A stretch of 33,263 nucleotides of DNA from a virus, in IMG/VR virus record IMGVR_UViG_3300044846_005924, positions 1 through 33,263 of that record; one strand, 5' to 3'. Positions 15,460 to 24,050 of the stretch are shown here, one piece after another; the stretch's first letter is position 1; the number at the start of each line of letters is the position of its first letter. The notes under the pieces were generated by a model. The model searched no databases, was not told where the DNA came from, and saw only the letters and a list, made by a program, of their open reading frames with translations. A program made the position numbers and the translations under genes.

Positions 15460-17340
15460 ATGGATATCCTTAGTGTAGTAGGTAATGGCGGAGTATCTGA
15501 TGATATTTTAAATTTAGCATCAGGTCAATCTCTTGGACAGTCTTCTCAAGTGAGCGGTGGTAATACTCAACAGACTGGTGAAGTTAAAGGAGATGGATCA
15601 AAGACAATTAAGATAATTGGTACCGAATCGCTATTTAACCCATTCTATATTTTTAGATATTCGGAATTTGGTGCAGGAACAACTACTAATACTTCTGGAG
15701 ATTATGATTTAAAGAGACACAACTTAAGTTATGAAGGTTCCAGTAGTCTACTTAGTAGAGTACAAGAATCTGCTGAAAGATTAAAGAGACACCAGGCGGC
15801 TGTTGTACAGAATCCAACAGCAGTCGCAATTAAGACTTGGGCAGATGAACAAGGAGCAAAAGGATCAGGCCATACTGGCCCACTATATCCATATCCATAT
15901 TCCCTAACTGATTTTGTTCAGTGTAAACACTATGGACTTGTCCCAAATAACCGACTACTGACTCTTAGACGATATCCTGTACCGATTGAAGATAACTTAC
16001 AAGTTCATCAAGATAAGTTACCTCTGGTTCCTATCGCTCAAGCAGTCACATGGTTTGGAGGAGCTACCGATAATACTCTCAATAAGATTTTAGGTATGAG
16101 CTTTGGTTTTAATTGGAAAGACTATCCTAAAGAAGGTGAAGAGATACAGGATGTCCAAGGAAATGAGATTATTCTTGAAGACGCGTTAGATGCCGCTGGG
16201 ATAACGAATCCGACTGCTAGACAAGCATTAATTGCTGCTTTTGCAAATCAGGGAGATCAAAACCCATTTGCAGTATCCGGATATGATAAAACATTGCAGG
16301 ATAATTCTGTAAAACAACAAGAGTCTGGTGCATATGCCAATCGTGTACTTGGGCCAATTAATGTTATTACTAAAACTCAAATAAGAGATAGAGGATTTAC
16401 GTTTACTCATAAAATAGATCTTACATTTGAATATAAGTTAAGAGCAATTGGAACAGTTAATCCAAAAGTGGCTATGCTTGATCTAATAAGTAATTTTTTG
16501 TCGTTAACGTATAATAGAGCCTCTTTTTGGGGAGGAGGATATCGATATTTTCAAAGAACCGGACCTCTTTTGCCTGGATTTAATACTGACTCTATGGAAA
16601 AGGGGGACTATGCAGCAGCAACTAAAGATATTACTGCAATGTTGACTCAAATGATTGCTGCAGGTGGAGATGATCTTAAGGGATTTATGGATAAAGTTTC
16701 AAATGATGCATCAGCAGCTACTGGTTTTGTAGAAAAGTTTAAAACCGTTGCTGGCGACGTTGCTGGCAGTAAAGTCGGTCAAAATATTATTGCAAGTAGA
16801 ATTGGTAAGTTGCATCAAGCGCCTTTAGTAATGAGAGCACTAGCTGACGGTAGAGCAGTTGGTGAATGGCATCTAATGGTAGGAAACCCAATGGACCCAA
16901 TCGCAGTAATTGGGAATCTTTGTTTAGACTCGACAAGTATAGAATTTGGTGAAGAACTTGGTGCCCACGATTTTCCAACTGAAGTAAAATTTAAAGTTTC
17001 TTTAACTCACGGAAGACCTAGAGCAAAACAGGATATTGAATCAATGTTTAATCATGGTGGAGGAGATCTCTTTTTTAGTGCTCTTCAACCTCCATCAAGT
17101 GCACAAAATTCATATGGTGAATATACGAGTAAAAGAATAGCTGATTCGACTGGATCAGTATCTGCTAGCTTTAATTCAGCTACGACAACTGCAGACACAG
17201 CAGTTGGAGAAAACGGATTGACTGCAGGCCAAAATACTGCTAATTATTTTAGACCAGCGGTTTCAAATAAATATGGAACGGGCTTTGGAAATTCTGGAAT
17301 ATTACCAGATTATTTTACGAAGTTATATACAAAAGATTAA
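15460..17340 (+). CDS. Large baseplate/tail structural protein
   Basis: A 626-residue protein opening the baseplate operon. The first 50 residues are Gly/Ser/Gln-rich and likely flexible. A conserved-looking block (LVPNNRLLTLRRYPVPIEDN) sits around 165-185. The C-terminal part (GEWHLMVGNPMDPIAVIGNL, then FGEELGAHDFPTEVKFKVSL and GRPRAKQDIESMFN) is rich in beta strands, recalling tube-like folds of tail initiator proteins. It is followed at 5 nt by the LysM-like gene and then hub and spike genes, so a baseplate or tail-tube-related position is likely. A direct T4 counterpart cannot be named by eye. Confidence 0.65.
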   Translation: MDILSVVGNGGVSDDILNLASGQSLGQSSQVSGGNTQQTGEVKGDGSKTIKIIGTESLFNPFYIFRYSEFGAGTTTNTSGDYDLKRHNLSYEGSSSLLSRVQESAERLKRHQAAVVQNPTAVAIKTWADEQGAKGSGHTGPLYPYPYSLTDFVQCKHYGLVPNNRLLTLRRYPVPIEDNLQVHQDKLPLVPIAQAVTWFGGATDNTLNKILGMSFGFNWKDYPKEGEEIQDVQGNEIILEDALDAAGITNPTARQALIAAFANQGDQNPFAVSGYDKTLQDNSVKQQESGAYANRVLGPINVITKTQIRDRGFTFTHKIDLTFEYKLRAIGTVNPKVAMLDLISNFLSLTYNRASFWGGGYRYFQRTGPLLPGFNTDSMEKGDYAAATKDITAMLTQMIAAGGDDLKGFMDKVSNDASAATGFVEKFKTVAGDVAGSKVGQNIIASRIGKLHQAPLVMRALADGRAVGEWHLMVGNPMDPIAVIGNLCLDSTSIEFGEELGAHDFPTEVKFKVSLTHGRPRAKQDIESMFNHGGGDLFFSALQPPSSAQNSYGEYTSKRIADSTGSVSASFNSATTTADTAVGENGLTAGQNTANYFRPAVSNKYGTGFGNSGILPDYFTKLYTKD

Positions 17341-17345
17341 GAAAA

Positions 17346-17930
17346 ATGTTAGTAAGTAAATTATTAAGAGTTAAAAAACTTTTTACTACGTCGACTGGTG
17401 AATCAATTATTGACTTAATTAGTTCAACATTTACATTTGGTGAAAATTCTTCGACATCAGGACCAGTGCTTATTTCTGAATATGAAGTAATGAGACCTGA
17501 TCTCTTATCAAATCGAGTATATTCAACACAAGATTACTGGGAAACGATCTTAAAGTTTAATGGAATATCAAATCCTTTTTCACTAGACCAAGGAGAAGTA
17601 TTATTGGTTCCTGCATATTCAATGATGGAAAAAATGGTAAAACCACCAAGAGAGATAAAAGAAAAAGGGACTGAACCTGCTAAAAAGAATGAGAGTGCAG
17701 TAATCAAGCCAAAATCTGCAAAAGACAAACAGAGACTGGAATCTCTTAGAACAAAGACACCTGAAATAGTTCCACCAAATGTGAATCTTACTGGTGCACA
17801 AAATGTCAAAGTGGTAAATGGTAGAGTAATATTAGGAGGAGATATGACTCAAACTAGTACAACAAATACTAATCAGTCTTCAATTAGATCACGAGTACAA
17901 GATCAGTTAAAAAATAGTCCTGACTTTTAA
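17346..17930 (+). CDS. LysM-like baseplate protein (gp53 / tail protein X type)
   Basis: A 194-residue protein with a LysM-like segment at about 45-91: EYEVMRPDLLSNRVYST, then DYWETILKFNGISNPFSL, ending GEVLLVPAY. That is the usual order of a LysM fold. In contractile tails such proteins (T4 gp53, P2 gpX, Pvc7/Afp7) clamp the hub to the wedge or tube. The C-terminal half is low-complexity, rich in Lys, Pro, Thr and Asn, and probably disordered. It follows the preceding gene by 5 nt and precedes the hub gene by 3 nt, which is the expected neighbourhood. Confidence 0.68.
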   Translation: MLVSKLLRVKKLFTTSTGESIIDLISSTFTFGENSSTSGPVLISEYEVMRPDLLSNRVYSTQDYWETILKFNGISNPFSLDQGEVLLVPAYSMMEKMVKPPREIKEKGTEPAKKNESAVIKPKSAKDKQRLESLRTKTPEIVPPNVNLTGAQNVKVVNGRVILGGDMTQTSTTNTNQSSIRSRVQDQLKNSPDF

Positions 17931-17933
17931 AAG

Positions 17934-19436
17934 ATGGCATTTAGTCAAGTAATAAAAACTCATTTTCAGCCCAAGATAAAACTAATTGAACTTGGTGATT
18001 TTGATACTTCTGCTGAGAGCACAACACCTGCATTTAGCCGACAAAATCAAAACACGCAAGACTTTAGCCAAAAGGCAGGTGTAAACAAGCCATTTGTTAA
18101 ATTAGGAGGAAAATCACTAACTGAAGTCGATTATTTAATAATTGATGAATCCGGATTTATGCCTATCTTAAATATGGTATTTACTGATTCTGCTGGAGAA
18201 TTTTCAGGAAATTACTTTCCTAAGAGAAATTTAATGGTTAGTCTTTTTATTAATAGTGGTAATCCAAAATTAAAACCGGTAAGATCAGATTATGTGATAA
18301 CTAGTGTAAAATCAATTCCAGTACAAAATAGAGGTGATAATGTCACACTAAGTAAAGGAATAAAGTATTATATAAAGGCTGAGCTATTTGTTCCTAGAAT
18401 ATACAATAATGTATCTAAGAGTTATTCCAATATGACGTCAGTTGATGCAATAAAAGCAATTTGTTCAGAATTGGGACTAGGCTATGCTCAAAATGAATTT
18501 GCAACATCTGACTCAATGACTTGGATAAATTTCAATACTAGCCCTGCAAATTTCTTAAAAGAAATAGTAAGTTATTCATATCAGGATGATAATTCTTTTT
18601 TTACTGGATTTATTAGTAAAGAATTAATTTTTAACTTAGTTAATGTGAATGAACAATTGAGACAAGTTGAAGTCGATGAAACATTTACTAGTAATTCAAA
18701 TCCAATGTCTCAAAATATTACACAGGCTCAAAAGGATAGTCCACTTCAAGCCGGATTAGCTGAATCAACTGTTCCTAATTTTCTAACAAATCAAAGAAAA
18801 AGCATAAATCATCCAAATTATATTTATGAAGCCAACTTAATATCTGATCATGGTGCAGTACTTAAGAAGGAGGGATACAAGAAGAAAATTTATTATTATG
18901 ATCATTTTGATGAGAGCGAAGATCAAAAGAAAAAATTTAAAGAATTTTTTATTGCACCAACAAATACTGAAGGTAATTCAGAAGACTCAATGTTAATTCC
19001 AGATGATGAAGGAATGGATGAGATTGGAAATAAGAAATGGATGAATATTAATTATGGAAACACTCATGAGCATTGGAATGCAGCTCGAGTATTTAATCAC
19101 CATAACCTAAAAGAGCTAGATAAAATAAAACTTAGGGTCCTATTAAAGGGTGTAAACTTTCAAGTAATTAGAGGAATGACTATTCCCGTATTAATGACGA
19201 CGTCGATGGCTGAAAAAATAAAAAAAGAGACTGACCCGACTGGAAAAGAGGATGTTGACCCAAATAAACAAAAAATGGAAGAAGAGACTCTGGATTCAGA
19301 ATTAACTGGCTGGTATTATATAAAAGAGGCAAAATATACGTTTGATCCAACTGATCAACATATATTTTATACTGAATTGATTTTAGCTAGAAGAGAATGG
19401 ATACCATCAAAAATAAAATTTACAGCAAATGCATAA
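17934..19436 (+). CDS. Baseplate hub protein, gp27/gpD-like
   Basis: A 500-residue protein. The N-terminal third contains beta-rich segments, including DYLIIDESGFMPILNMVFTD and FPKRNLMVSLFINSGN, typical of a tube-like hub domain. The middle has DAIKAICSELGLGYA then TSPANFLKEIVSYSYQDDNS, the helix pattern of gp27/gpD/VgrG-type hub proteins. A second beta region (NFQVIRGMTIPVLM, then GWYYIKEAKYTFD) follows at the C-terminus. The hub trimer links the tail tube to the central spike. It lies between the LysM-like and tube-like genes, and its end overlaps the next start by 8 bp. Confidence 0.72.
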   Translation: MAFSQVIKTHFQPKIKLIELGDFDTSAESTTPAFSRQNQNTQDFSQKAGVNKPFVKLGGKSLTEVDYLIIDESGFMPILNMVFTDSAGEFSGNYFPKRNLMVSLFINSGNPKLKPVRSDYVITSVKSIPVQNRGDNVTLSKGIKYYIKAELFVPRIYNNVSKSYSNMTSVDAIKAICSELGLGYAQNEFATSDSMTWINFNTSPANFLKEIVSYSYQDDNSFFTGFISKELIFNLVNVNEQLRQVEVDETFTSNSNPMSQNITQAQKDSPLQAGLAESTVPNFLTNQRKSINHPNYIYEANLISDHGAVLKKEGYKKKIYYYDHFDESEDQKKKFKEFFIAPTNTEGNSEDSMLIPDDEGMDEIGNKKWMNINYGNTHEHWNAARVFNHHNLKELDKIKLRVLLKGVNFQVIRGMTIPVLMTTSMAEKIKKETDPTGKEDVDPNKQKMEEETLDSELTGWYYIKEAKYTFDPTDQHIFYTELILARREWIPSKIKFTANA

Positions 19437-20604
19437 TTTTTACGGAGTACGAAATAAAGTTGATAATTTTAGAAAAGGTTTTTTTCTTGATCCATATGAT
19501 CAGCCTACATATTTGACATTTGCCCTAGACTTTAGGTTTGAAGGAATTGATGTTGATTCTACAATGGACGATGGTTTATGGAAAAGCCCACTTTTTGAAA
19601 GCGGTGGACCGACTAAATGGAGAAGTGCACAGACTCATTTGGGATCCATTGGATATAAAGATCGAGAGGCAAGTCTAGTTAAATTTAAGTCTATTCTTGA
19701 ATATTTGACCTTTAATGCCCCTTGGTATTTTCAATCTATCCAAGGATTAGAAAAGCTTTGGAGCAATGCTACAGATATGACTGGTGCATATAAAGGTAAT
19801 GAAGCAGTTCTAACAATTGAGACACTAGAGGCAATTGACTTAAGAATAACTGAGATTGCAAGTCTTTATAGATCTGCGATATATGATAAAGTATATATGC
19901 GAGAGTTGGTCCCAGATAACCTACGATGGTTTTGTGTTGATGTGTATATTGCAGAAGCTAGAAATATCAGATATAATCCAGCTGGTTCATTTAGTAATAT
20001 GACAAGTGCTTTAGGAATAGATACTAGTGGTTTAAATAGGACACTTACTGATGCTACTGCAGGATTAGGTTCACTATTAGGCAATCAGCAATTAGATCAA
20101 AGTAATCCAATGAAGCAGTTCGGCTACTTAAAGTTTAAGTGTAGACAATGCGAGTTTGATTTTTCAGATAGTTTTGCTGCAGGAAATGATATTGGTGTAG
20201 ATACTAGTAAAATGACTGCTCCGAATACTAATAAATTCAAGATTAAAGTTGGCTACTTTGAAGAGGAGAGCGAATATCACGATTCAACTAAGATCGCAGA
20301 TGACTATGTTGCAAATGCACTAAAAAATCCATGGAGCGCAATGAATACGGCAGCCGATATTCAATCTAGAGTAAATGGAGCATCAGATTTGCCATTTGTT
20401 GGAGGATTTGTTGATAAAGGTGTACAGGGATTACAGGAGAAACTTAAATCTATTGGAGGACTTGTTAATCCTGCATTGGGAGCAGCATTTGGTGGGCCTA
20501 CTATTAAGAATATCGGCGACTTATATGAAGGTAATACTCCAGGAGAATTTCCACGTAAAGATGGAGATAAACCTAATCCTGCTGATCTTGGAAACATTTA
20601 TTAA
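19429..20604 (+). CDS. Tail tube-like baseplate protein (gp48/gp54 class candidate)
   Basis: A 391-residue protein. FFLDPYDQPTYLTFALDFRF near the N-terminus and YLKFKCRQCEFDFSDSF near 230-250 resemble strands of tube-fold proteins that initiate the tail tube on the baseplate. A helical, Gly/Ala-rich region (TDATAGLGSLLGNQ) lies between them. The C-terminal 60 residues are Gly/Pro/Asn-rich and likely extended. It overlaps the hub gene by 8 bp and precedes the spike gene by 35 nt. The role is inferred from position and fold pattern; I cannot tell whether it is the tube initiator, the cap or a wedge part. Confidence 0.6.
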   Translation: MHNFYGVRNKVDNFRKGFFLDPYDQPTYLTFALDFRFEGIDVDSTMDDGLWKSPLFESGGPTKWRSAQTHLGSIGYKDREASLVKFKSILEYLTFNAPWYFQSIQGLEKLWSNATDMTGAYKGNEAVLTIETLEAIDLRITEIASLYRSAIYDKVYMRELVPDNLRWFCVDVYIAEARNIRYNPAGSFSNMTSALGIDTSGLNRTLTDATAGLGSLLGNQQLDQSNPMKQFGYLKFKCRQCEFDFSDSFAAGNDIGVDTSKMTAPNTNKFKIKVGYFEEESEYHDSTKIADDYVANALKNPWSAMNTAADIQSRVNGASDLPFVGGFVDKGVQGLQEKLKSIGGLVNPALGAAFGGPTIKNIGDLYEGNTPGEFPRKDGDKPNPADLGNIY

Positions 20605-20639
20605 TAAAACTTATTCTTAATTAAAAGTAAAAATTAAAG

Positions 20640-21314
20640 ATGCTAGACAGAAATCACGAAATATCAAATAGAGACTTGGATGACTTACGAGACAAACAAT
20701 TCTTAGGTGTAGTTGAGCTTATTGATGATCCTCGAAAAGAGGGTAGAGCTAGAGTTAGGGTATATAGTATTCATGATGACTTGGAAGCAGCGGATATTCC
20801 GTGGGCATATCCAAAGAATAAAGCACTATTTTTTGGTCAAGCAGGTAAAGCAGGATCTATTTCTATTCCTAAGGTTGGAAGTATTGTTGCGGTAAAATTT
20901 GACAATGGGAACCCGTATTCACCTGAGTATTTTGCTATTCATGAATTGGCTCAAGACGTAAAAGATGAGCTAAATACTGAATATGAAGGCAGTCATATTG
21001 TTCTCTTTGATGGAGATCAAGAATTAAAGTTATGGTTTAGCATAAGTAAAGGATTGACTATTTCAGTTAAAGGCGCAAGCATAAACCTTGCGCCAGATAA
21101 TTTAATAACTGTGAAAACTGATAATAAAGTTGTAATCGATTGTCCTAATATTGAACTTGGTTCAACTACCTCAGCTGCACTATCTGAATATGTAATAAAA
21201 GGTGAAACTTTCTTAAACCTTTTTAATGCTCATGTACACCCAGCAGCAGGTGCACCACCGGCTCCTCCTCTTATTGCAGATGTAGTAATAAGTAAAACAA
21301 CAAAAACTAAATAA
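20640..21314 (+). CDS. Central spike protein, gp5-type OB fold without lysozyme domain
   Basis: A 224-residue protein. Residues about 18-105 form an OB-fold-like domain (KQFLGVVELIDDPRKEGRAR through VGSIVAVKFDNGNPYSPEYF), the N-terminal domain type of T4 gp5 and P2 gpV. A beta-rich, probably helix-like needle follows (ELKLWFSISKGLTISVKGAS to KVVIDCPNIELGS). The C-terminus has HVHPAAGAPPAPP (H198, H200), resembling the metal-binding or PAAR-contact ends of spike proteins. Unlike T4 gp5 there is no lysozyme domain, so cell-wall cutting must come from another protein, as in P2 and many non-enteric phages. Neighbours fit the hub-spike order. Confidence 0.78.
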   Translation: MLDRNHEISNRDLDDLRDKQFLGVVELIDDPRKEGRARVRVYSIHDDLEAADIPWAYPKNKALFFGQAGKAGSISIPKVGSIVAVKFDNGNPYSPEYFAIHELAQDVKDELNTEYEGSHIVLFDGDQELKLWFSISKGLTISVKGASINLAPDNLITVKTDNKVVIDCPNIELGSTTSAALSEYVIKGETFLNLFNAHVHPAAGAPPAPPLIADVVISKTTKTK

Positions 21315-21316
21315 AG

Positions 21317-21898
21317 ATGGCACTAGAAGATCAAGCAAAAGCAGTAACTAAACTAGGATCACTTGGAACAGATATTCCAAAATTAAACGCAGATAGCGTG
21401 ATTGAGAATATTATTAAAAAGGACGAGAATCTTGGTAAATACTTAGTAATGATTGATTCAGCTAAAGCTGAAAAGGTCGAACGCGGTATGACTAAAGAAG
21501 AGGCAGATAAAGCAGCAGAGGAGGCAAAGAAGAAAGCTATCGAAGATATAAAAAAGAGTCTTAAACCGCAAGTAGAGGAAGATATTATTAAGATGAAACA
21601 AGAGTACAAGACTGCAAAGGAAGCTCTTGATTCCATTCCAACTGAGGTTAGTGCAACTGTTGCAAATGCTGCATTACCCGCAGCTCTTCCACCAGCTGTG
21701 CCTAATCCGGTGTATACATTAGGTGTTGCACTACAAACTAAAAAGAGTCTACTTAAGACTCTAAATATTGTACTCTCTTCCCTAACTACTGTGATGATGT
21801 TAGCGAATAAGTTAAAATTTGAATTGCCTGCACCAATCTTAAAATTAGTAGAAACTCTTTCGATAGTTACTCAAGGATTATCGCTTATTCCAGGATAA
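21317..21898 (+). CDS. Small helical/hydrophobic baseplate-operon protein
   Basis: A 193-residue protein. The N-terminal 115 residues are charged and coiled-coil-like (EEADKAAEEAKKKAIEDIKK). A Pro/Ala-rich hinge follows (ALPAALPPAVPNPVYTLG), then two hydrophobic helices (KTLNIVLSSLTTVMMLANKL, and a LIPG C-terminus) that could be membrane-active or buried. It starts 2 nt after the spike gene, so it is coupled to it. It could be a spike-associated, tape-measure-like or membrane-penetrating protein; none is established. Its 3' end overlaps the convergent minus-strand gene by 14 bp. Confidence 0.6.
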   Translation: MALEDQAKAVTKLGSLGTDIPKLNADSVIENIIKKDENLGKYLVMIDSAKAEKVERGMTKEEADKAAEEAKKKAIEDIKKSLKPQVEEDIIKMKQEYKTAKEALDSIPTEVSATVANAALPAALPPAVPNPVYTLGVALQTKKSLLKTLNIVLSSLTTVMMLANKLKFELPAPILKLVETLSIVTQGLSLIPG

Positions 21899-22172
21899 TC
21901 TCATTATCAAGTTTAAATTTTTCCCAGTCAGTCTTATTCATTAGGTCAGGAAATCTTTCTCCTCCATTACATGAATCCTTAACATAAAGTTTTCCTGGGA
22001 TATCACATCCACAGTATACACAGTACCCCAATTCTATGCACTCGTCCTTACAAATCATTGCTCGATATGCAACCTGTTCCTTTTCATGATCAGGTAGGAG
22101 ATACATCTTGTCACCAAGCATTTTGATATTGCCCTCTATATAATGTTTAATATTCTTTAGCGTAATCTTCAT
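21885..22172 (-). CDS. Cys-rich small protein, probable metal-binding
   Basis: A 95-residue protein with cysteines at 41, 45, 51, 54, 56 and 68 (CKDECIELGYCVYCGCDIPG), then NGGERFPD. The grouping suggests a zinc or iron-sulphur site. I recall similar short proteins in marine T4-like phages, with no known function. Its ATG overlaps the stop of the NeuB-like gene as ATGA, so the two are translationally coupled and may act together. It ends inside the 3' end of the convergent baseplate-operon gene, with no clear terminator between the two. Confidence 0.68.
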   Translation of the reverse strand: MKITLKNIKHYIEGNIKMLGDKMYLLPDHEKEQVAYRAMICKDECIELGYCVYCGCDIPGKLYVKDSCNGGERFPDLMNKTDWEKFKLDNEIILE

Positions 22173-22930
22173 TTTCCCTTAAGTTCTTTTTCCTTTTTAC
22201 TTAGCTTACGGGCCTCATAGCCTCCTCTAGAGTTATCTATTTGATTTAGATCGTTTACTAATTGACAATATTCACCAAATACTCCAGGAGTACTCAAATA
22301 GTACTCAGTGACATCATTGGTTACCTCAATTGTAAATTCTAGGAACTTTGCATCTAACATACGAGCAGCAATAAGTAGAGAAGTATTTTCAAAGTGATTA
22401 TTTTTAAATCCGGTAGCATATTTTTTTTCAAATTCGATTGAGATTCCCTGAAGATATTTTATGTAGTCTAGTCGAGTCTCTCCATGAGAATGATGTATTA
22501 CTAGATCGGGCTGAGCCGCCTCAATCGCTCGATCTATCTCCTTTTGTGTACAGGATCCAGTATAGAGGACAAGATAATCTGAACTTTCTCTGGCATGTTT
22601 AAGAAGATTAGTATCTTTAATACATTCTGAGGGAATCCCTACCATATAGCCAATTTTACCATTTGGAAGCTTAGAATAGTAAGGTCTAGTAAGATTAATT
22701 GCTCGGATTGAGGTCACGGTTGGAAACCATGAAATATTCCTCTCTCTACAGAAATTATCAAGTTCATCGCACATATTAACATTAATCATCGCACACTTAT
22801 AGAGATCAAGAGAGATATAATCTACTTGAGTACCATCAAATGACTGGATTAAATTTTGTACTATTTTTAAATTATTTAGATCATCAGTTGCCTTCCAATC
22901 AATTGATACGCATAACTTAGCTTTTTCCAT
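22169..22930 (-). CDS. NeuB/SpsE-like TIM-barrel protein, reduced
   Basis: A 253-residue protein from the ATG at 22930. A TTG at 22957 would add nine mostly basic residues, but the ATG is preferred because it begins just before the first strand (LCVSIDWKATDD). Repeating strand-helix units indicate a TIM barrel. Late segments (DLVIHHSHGETRLDYIKYL, then a GFKNNHFENTSLLIAARMLD block followed by KFLEFTIE) resemble the end of the sialic-acid synthase (NeuB) barrel, where GYSDH...AAxxGAxxIEKHFT is usual. The barrel appears shortened and the C-terminal antifreeze-like domain is missing. Activity is uncertain. A role in modifying sugars or DNA would be speculation. Coupled to the Cys-rich gene. Confidence 0.55.
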   Translation of the reverse strand: MEKAKLCVSIDWKATDDLNNLKIVQNLIQSFDGTQVDYISLDLYKCAMINVNMCDELDNFCRERNISWFPTVTSIRAINLTRPYYSKLPNGKIGYMVGIPSECIKDTNLLKHARESSDYLVLYTGSCTQKEIDRAIEAAQPDLVIHHSHGETRLDYIKYLQGISIEFEKKYATGFKNNHFENTSLLIAARMLDAKFLEFTIEVTNDVTEYYLSTPGVFGEYCQLVNDLNQIDNSRGGYEARKLSKKEKELKGK

Positions 22931-22993
22931 AGAACCTTTTCTTTTTTTCTTATACAATATAAATTAGACGAAGTTTAGAAAAAATCCCAATCA

Positions 22994-24004
22994 ATGGATC
23001 ACTATACAATTCTAGGAGTTTCCAAAACTGCTACTCAAGAAGAAATTAAAAAGGCATATCGTAAGCTTGCGGTAAAATATCATCCAGATAAAACAAATGG
23101 TGATAAAGATTTAGAAGAATTGTTTAAAAAGATCTCAGATTCATATACTATATTGGGTGATGAGACAAAAAGAGCTGAATACGATAAGAAGACAGCTAAT
23201 CCTTGGAGTTCGAGCGGATTTGGCGAAACATCAAGTGGTTTTGGTTTTGATGAGTTTGTTAGAAACTTTTCAGATTCAGAATTTAGAAGAAGATCCTCCG
23301 ATCGAGCTAGAAAGACGCAAGGTCGAACTCATCCTACTCCTCCAAGCACAGATCATCTAAACATATATGTTCATGATAAGATTGAGTTAAAGGAGGCAAT
23401 GCTAGGTAAAAAGATCGAATTACTATTTACTAGAGAAAAGATTAATTATACTGGAAAGGCAGGTACTACTCTGACTTTTGATAAGGTAGAAGAGGAGAAA
23501 GGAATAATGATAACTATTGATCTTAGAAAAAAATATGTTATTATTAAAAAGGACGGAGATGCATATGTAGTAGCAGCAAGAGTAGCTAAGCTCGGTAATG
23601 AGGACGTAATTAGTCAATTAAATATGTGGGGTGACGTTGAGCAGGTTCCATTAATAGGAGACCTGCATGTTACGGTAGAATTAATTATTCCAGAAAATGT
23701 AACAATTGAAGATAATCGAATAGTTCAAATAGTTGATATCCCATTGAGTGGAGTAATATTTAGTGAAGAAAAAACTAAGATTGAGACACTAGTTGGTAAG
23801 AAGTATGAAGTTGATTTTAATAATCCAAGATCCGCATCTAATTTAAAATTCTCAATACCTAGTGAAGGGATTATTAATGATCAAGGAAAGATAGGAGAAT
23901 ACTTAGTTAAGTTTAATGTCAAGTTACCTCAAATGGATGATATAACAGAAGAAGATTTATTAAAATTAAAATTGATATTATCTGATTACGAAAATAAAAC
24001 TTAA
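22994..24004 (+). CDS. DnaJ-like chaperone (J domain, G/F region, C-terminal domain)
   Basis: A 336-residue type B J protein. The J domain occupies residues 1-62 with the HPD motif at 30-32, needed to stimulate DnaK ATPase. A short Gly/Phe/Ser-rich linker ([20 protein letters not shown]) is followed by a beta-rich C-terminal substrate-binding region. There is no CxxCxGxG zinc-finger set, so it resembles CbpA rather than DnaJ. It sits just before the prohead protease-scaffold and capsid genes. That position suggests help with head-protein folding or assembly through host DnaK; T4 instead supplies the GroES-like gp31. The role is inferred from position. It is divergent from the NeuB-like gene. 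Confidence 0.88.
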   Translation: MDHYTILGVSKTATQEEIKKAYRKLAVKYHPDKTNGDKDLEELFKKISDSYTILGDETKRAEYDKKTANPWSSSGFGETSSGFGFDEFVRNFSDSEFRRRSSDRARKTQGRTHPTPPSTDHLNIYVHDKIELKEAMLGKKIELLFTREKINYTGKAGTTLTFDKVEEEKGIMITIDLRKKYVIIKKDGDAYVVAARVAKLGNEDVISQLNMWGDVEQVPLIGDLHVTVELIIPENVTIEDNRIVQIVDIPLSGVIFSEEKTKIETLVGKKYEVDFNNPRSASNLKFSIPSEGIINDQGKIGEYLVKFNVKLPQMDDITEEDLLKLKLILSDYENKT

Positions 24005-24024
24005 AAAGTTTTAAATAGCTCTTA

Positions 24025-24031
24025 ATAAATA
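24025..24031 (+). promoter_or_regulatory. ATAAATA late-promoter-like motif for the capsid genes
   Basis: TTAATAAATAATAAAAAATA ends 19 nt before the TTG start at 24051. No equivalent motif precedes the capsid gene at 26051, so this may drive both. The spacing supports the TTG as the true start. Confidence 0.7.
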
Positions 24032-24050
24032 ATAAAAAATATTTTGGGCT

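Noticed and set aside
21894-21908. GATAAT-CTC-ATTATC hairpin at the overlap of convergent genes
   Set aside because: Only 6 AT-rich pairs with a 3-nt loop and no T run on either strand, and it lies in coding sequence of both genes.
22931-22957. Upstream TTG start adding nine residues to the NeuB-like protein
   Set aside because: The ATG at 22930 directly precedes the first barrel strand, while the extra residues (YKKKRKGS) reflect a purine-rich leader rather than a folded segment.
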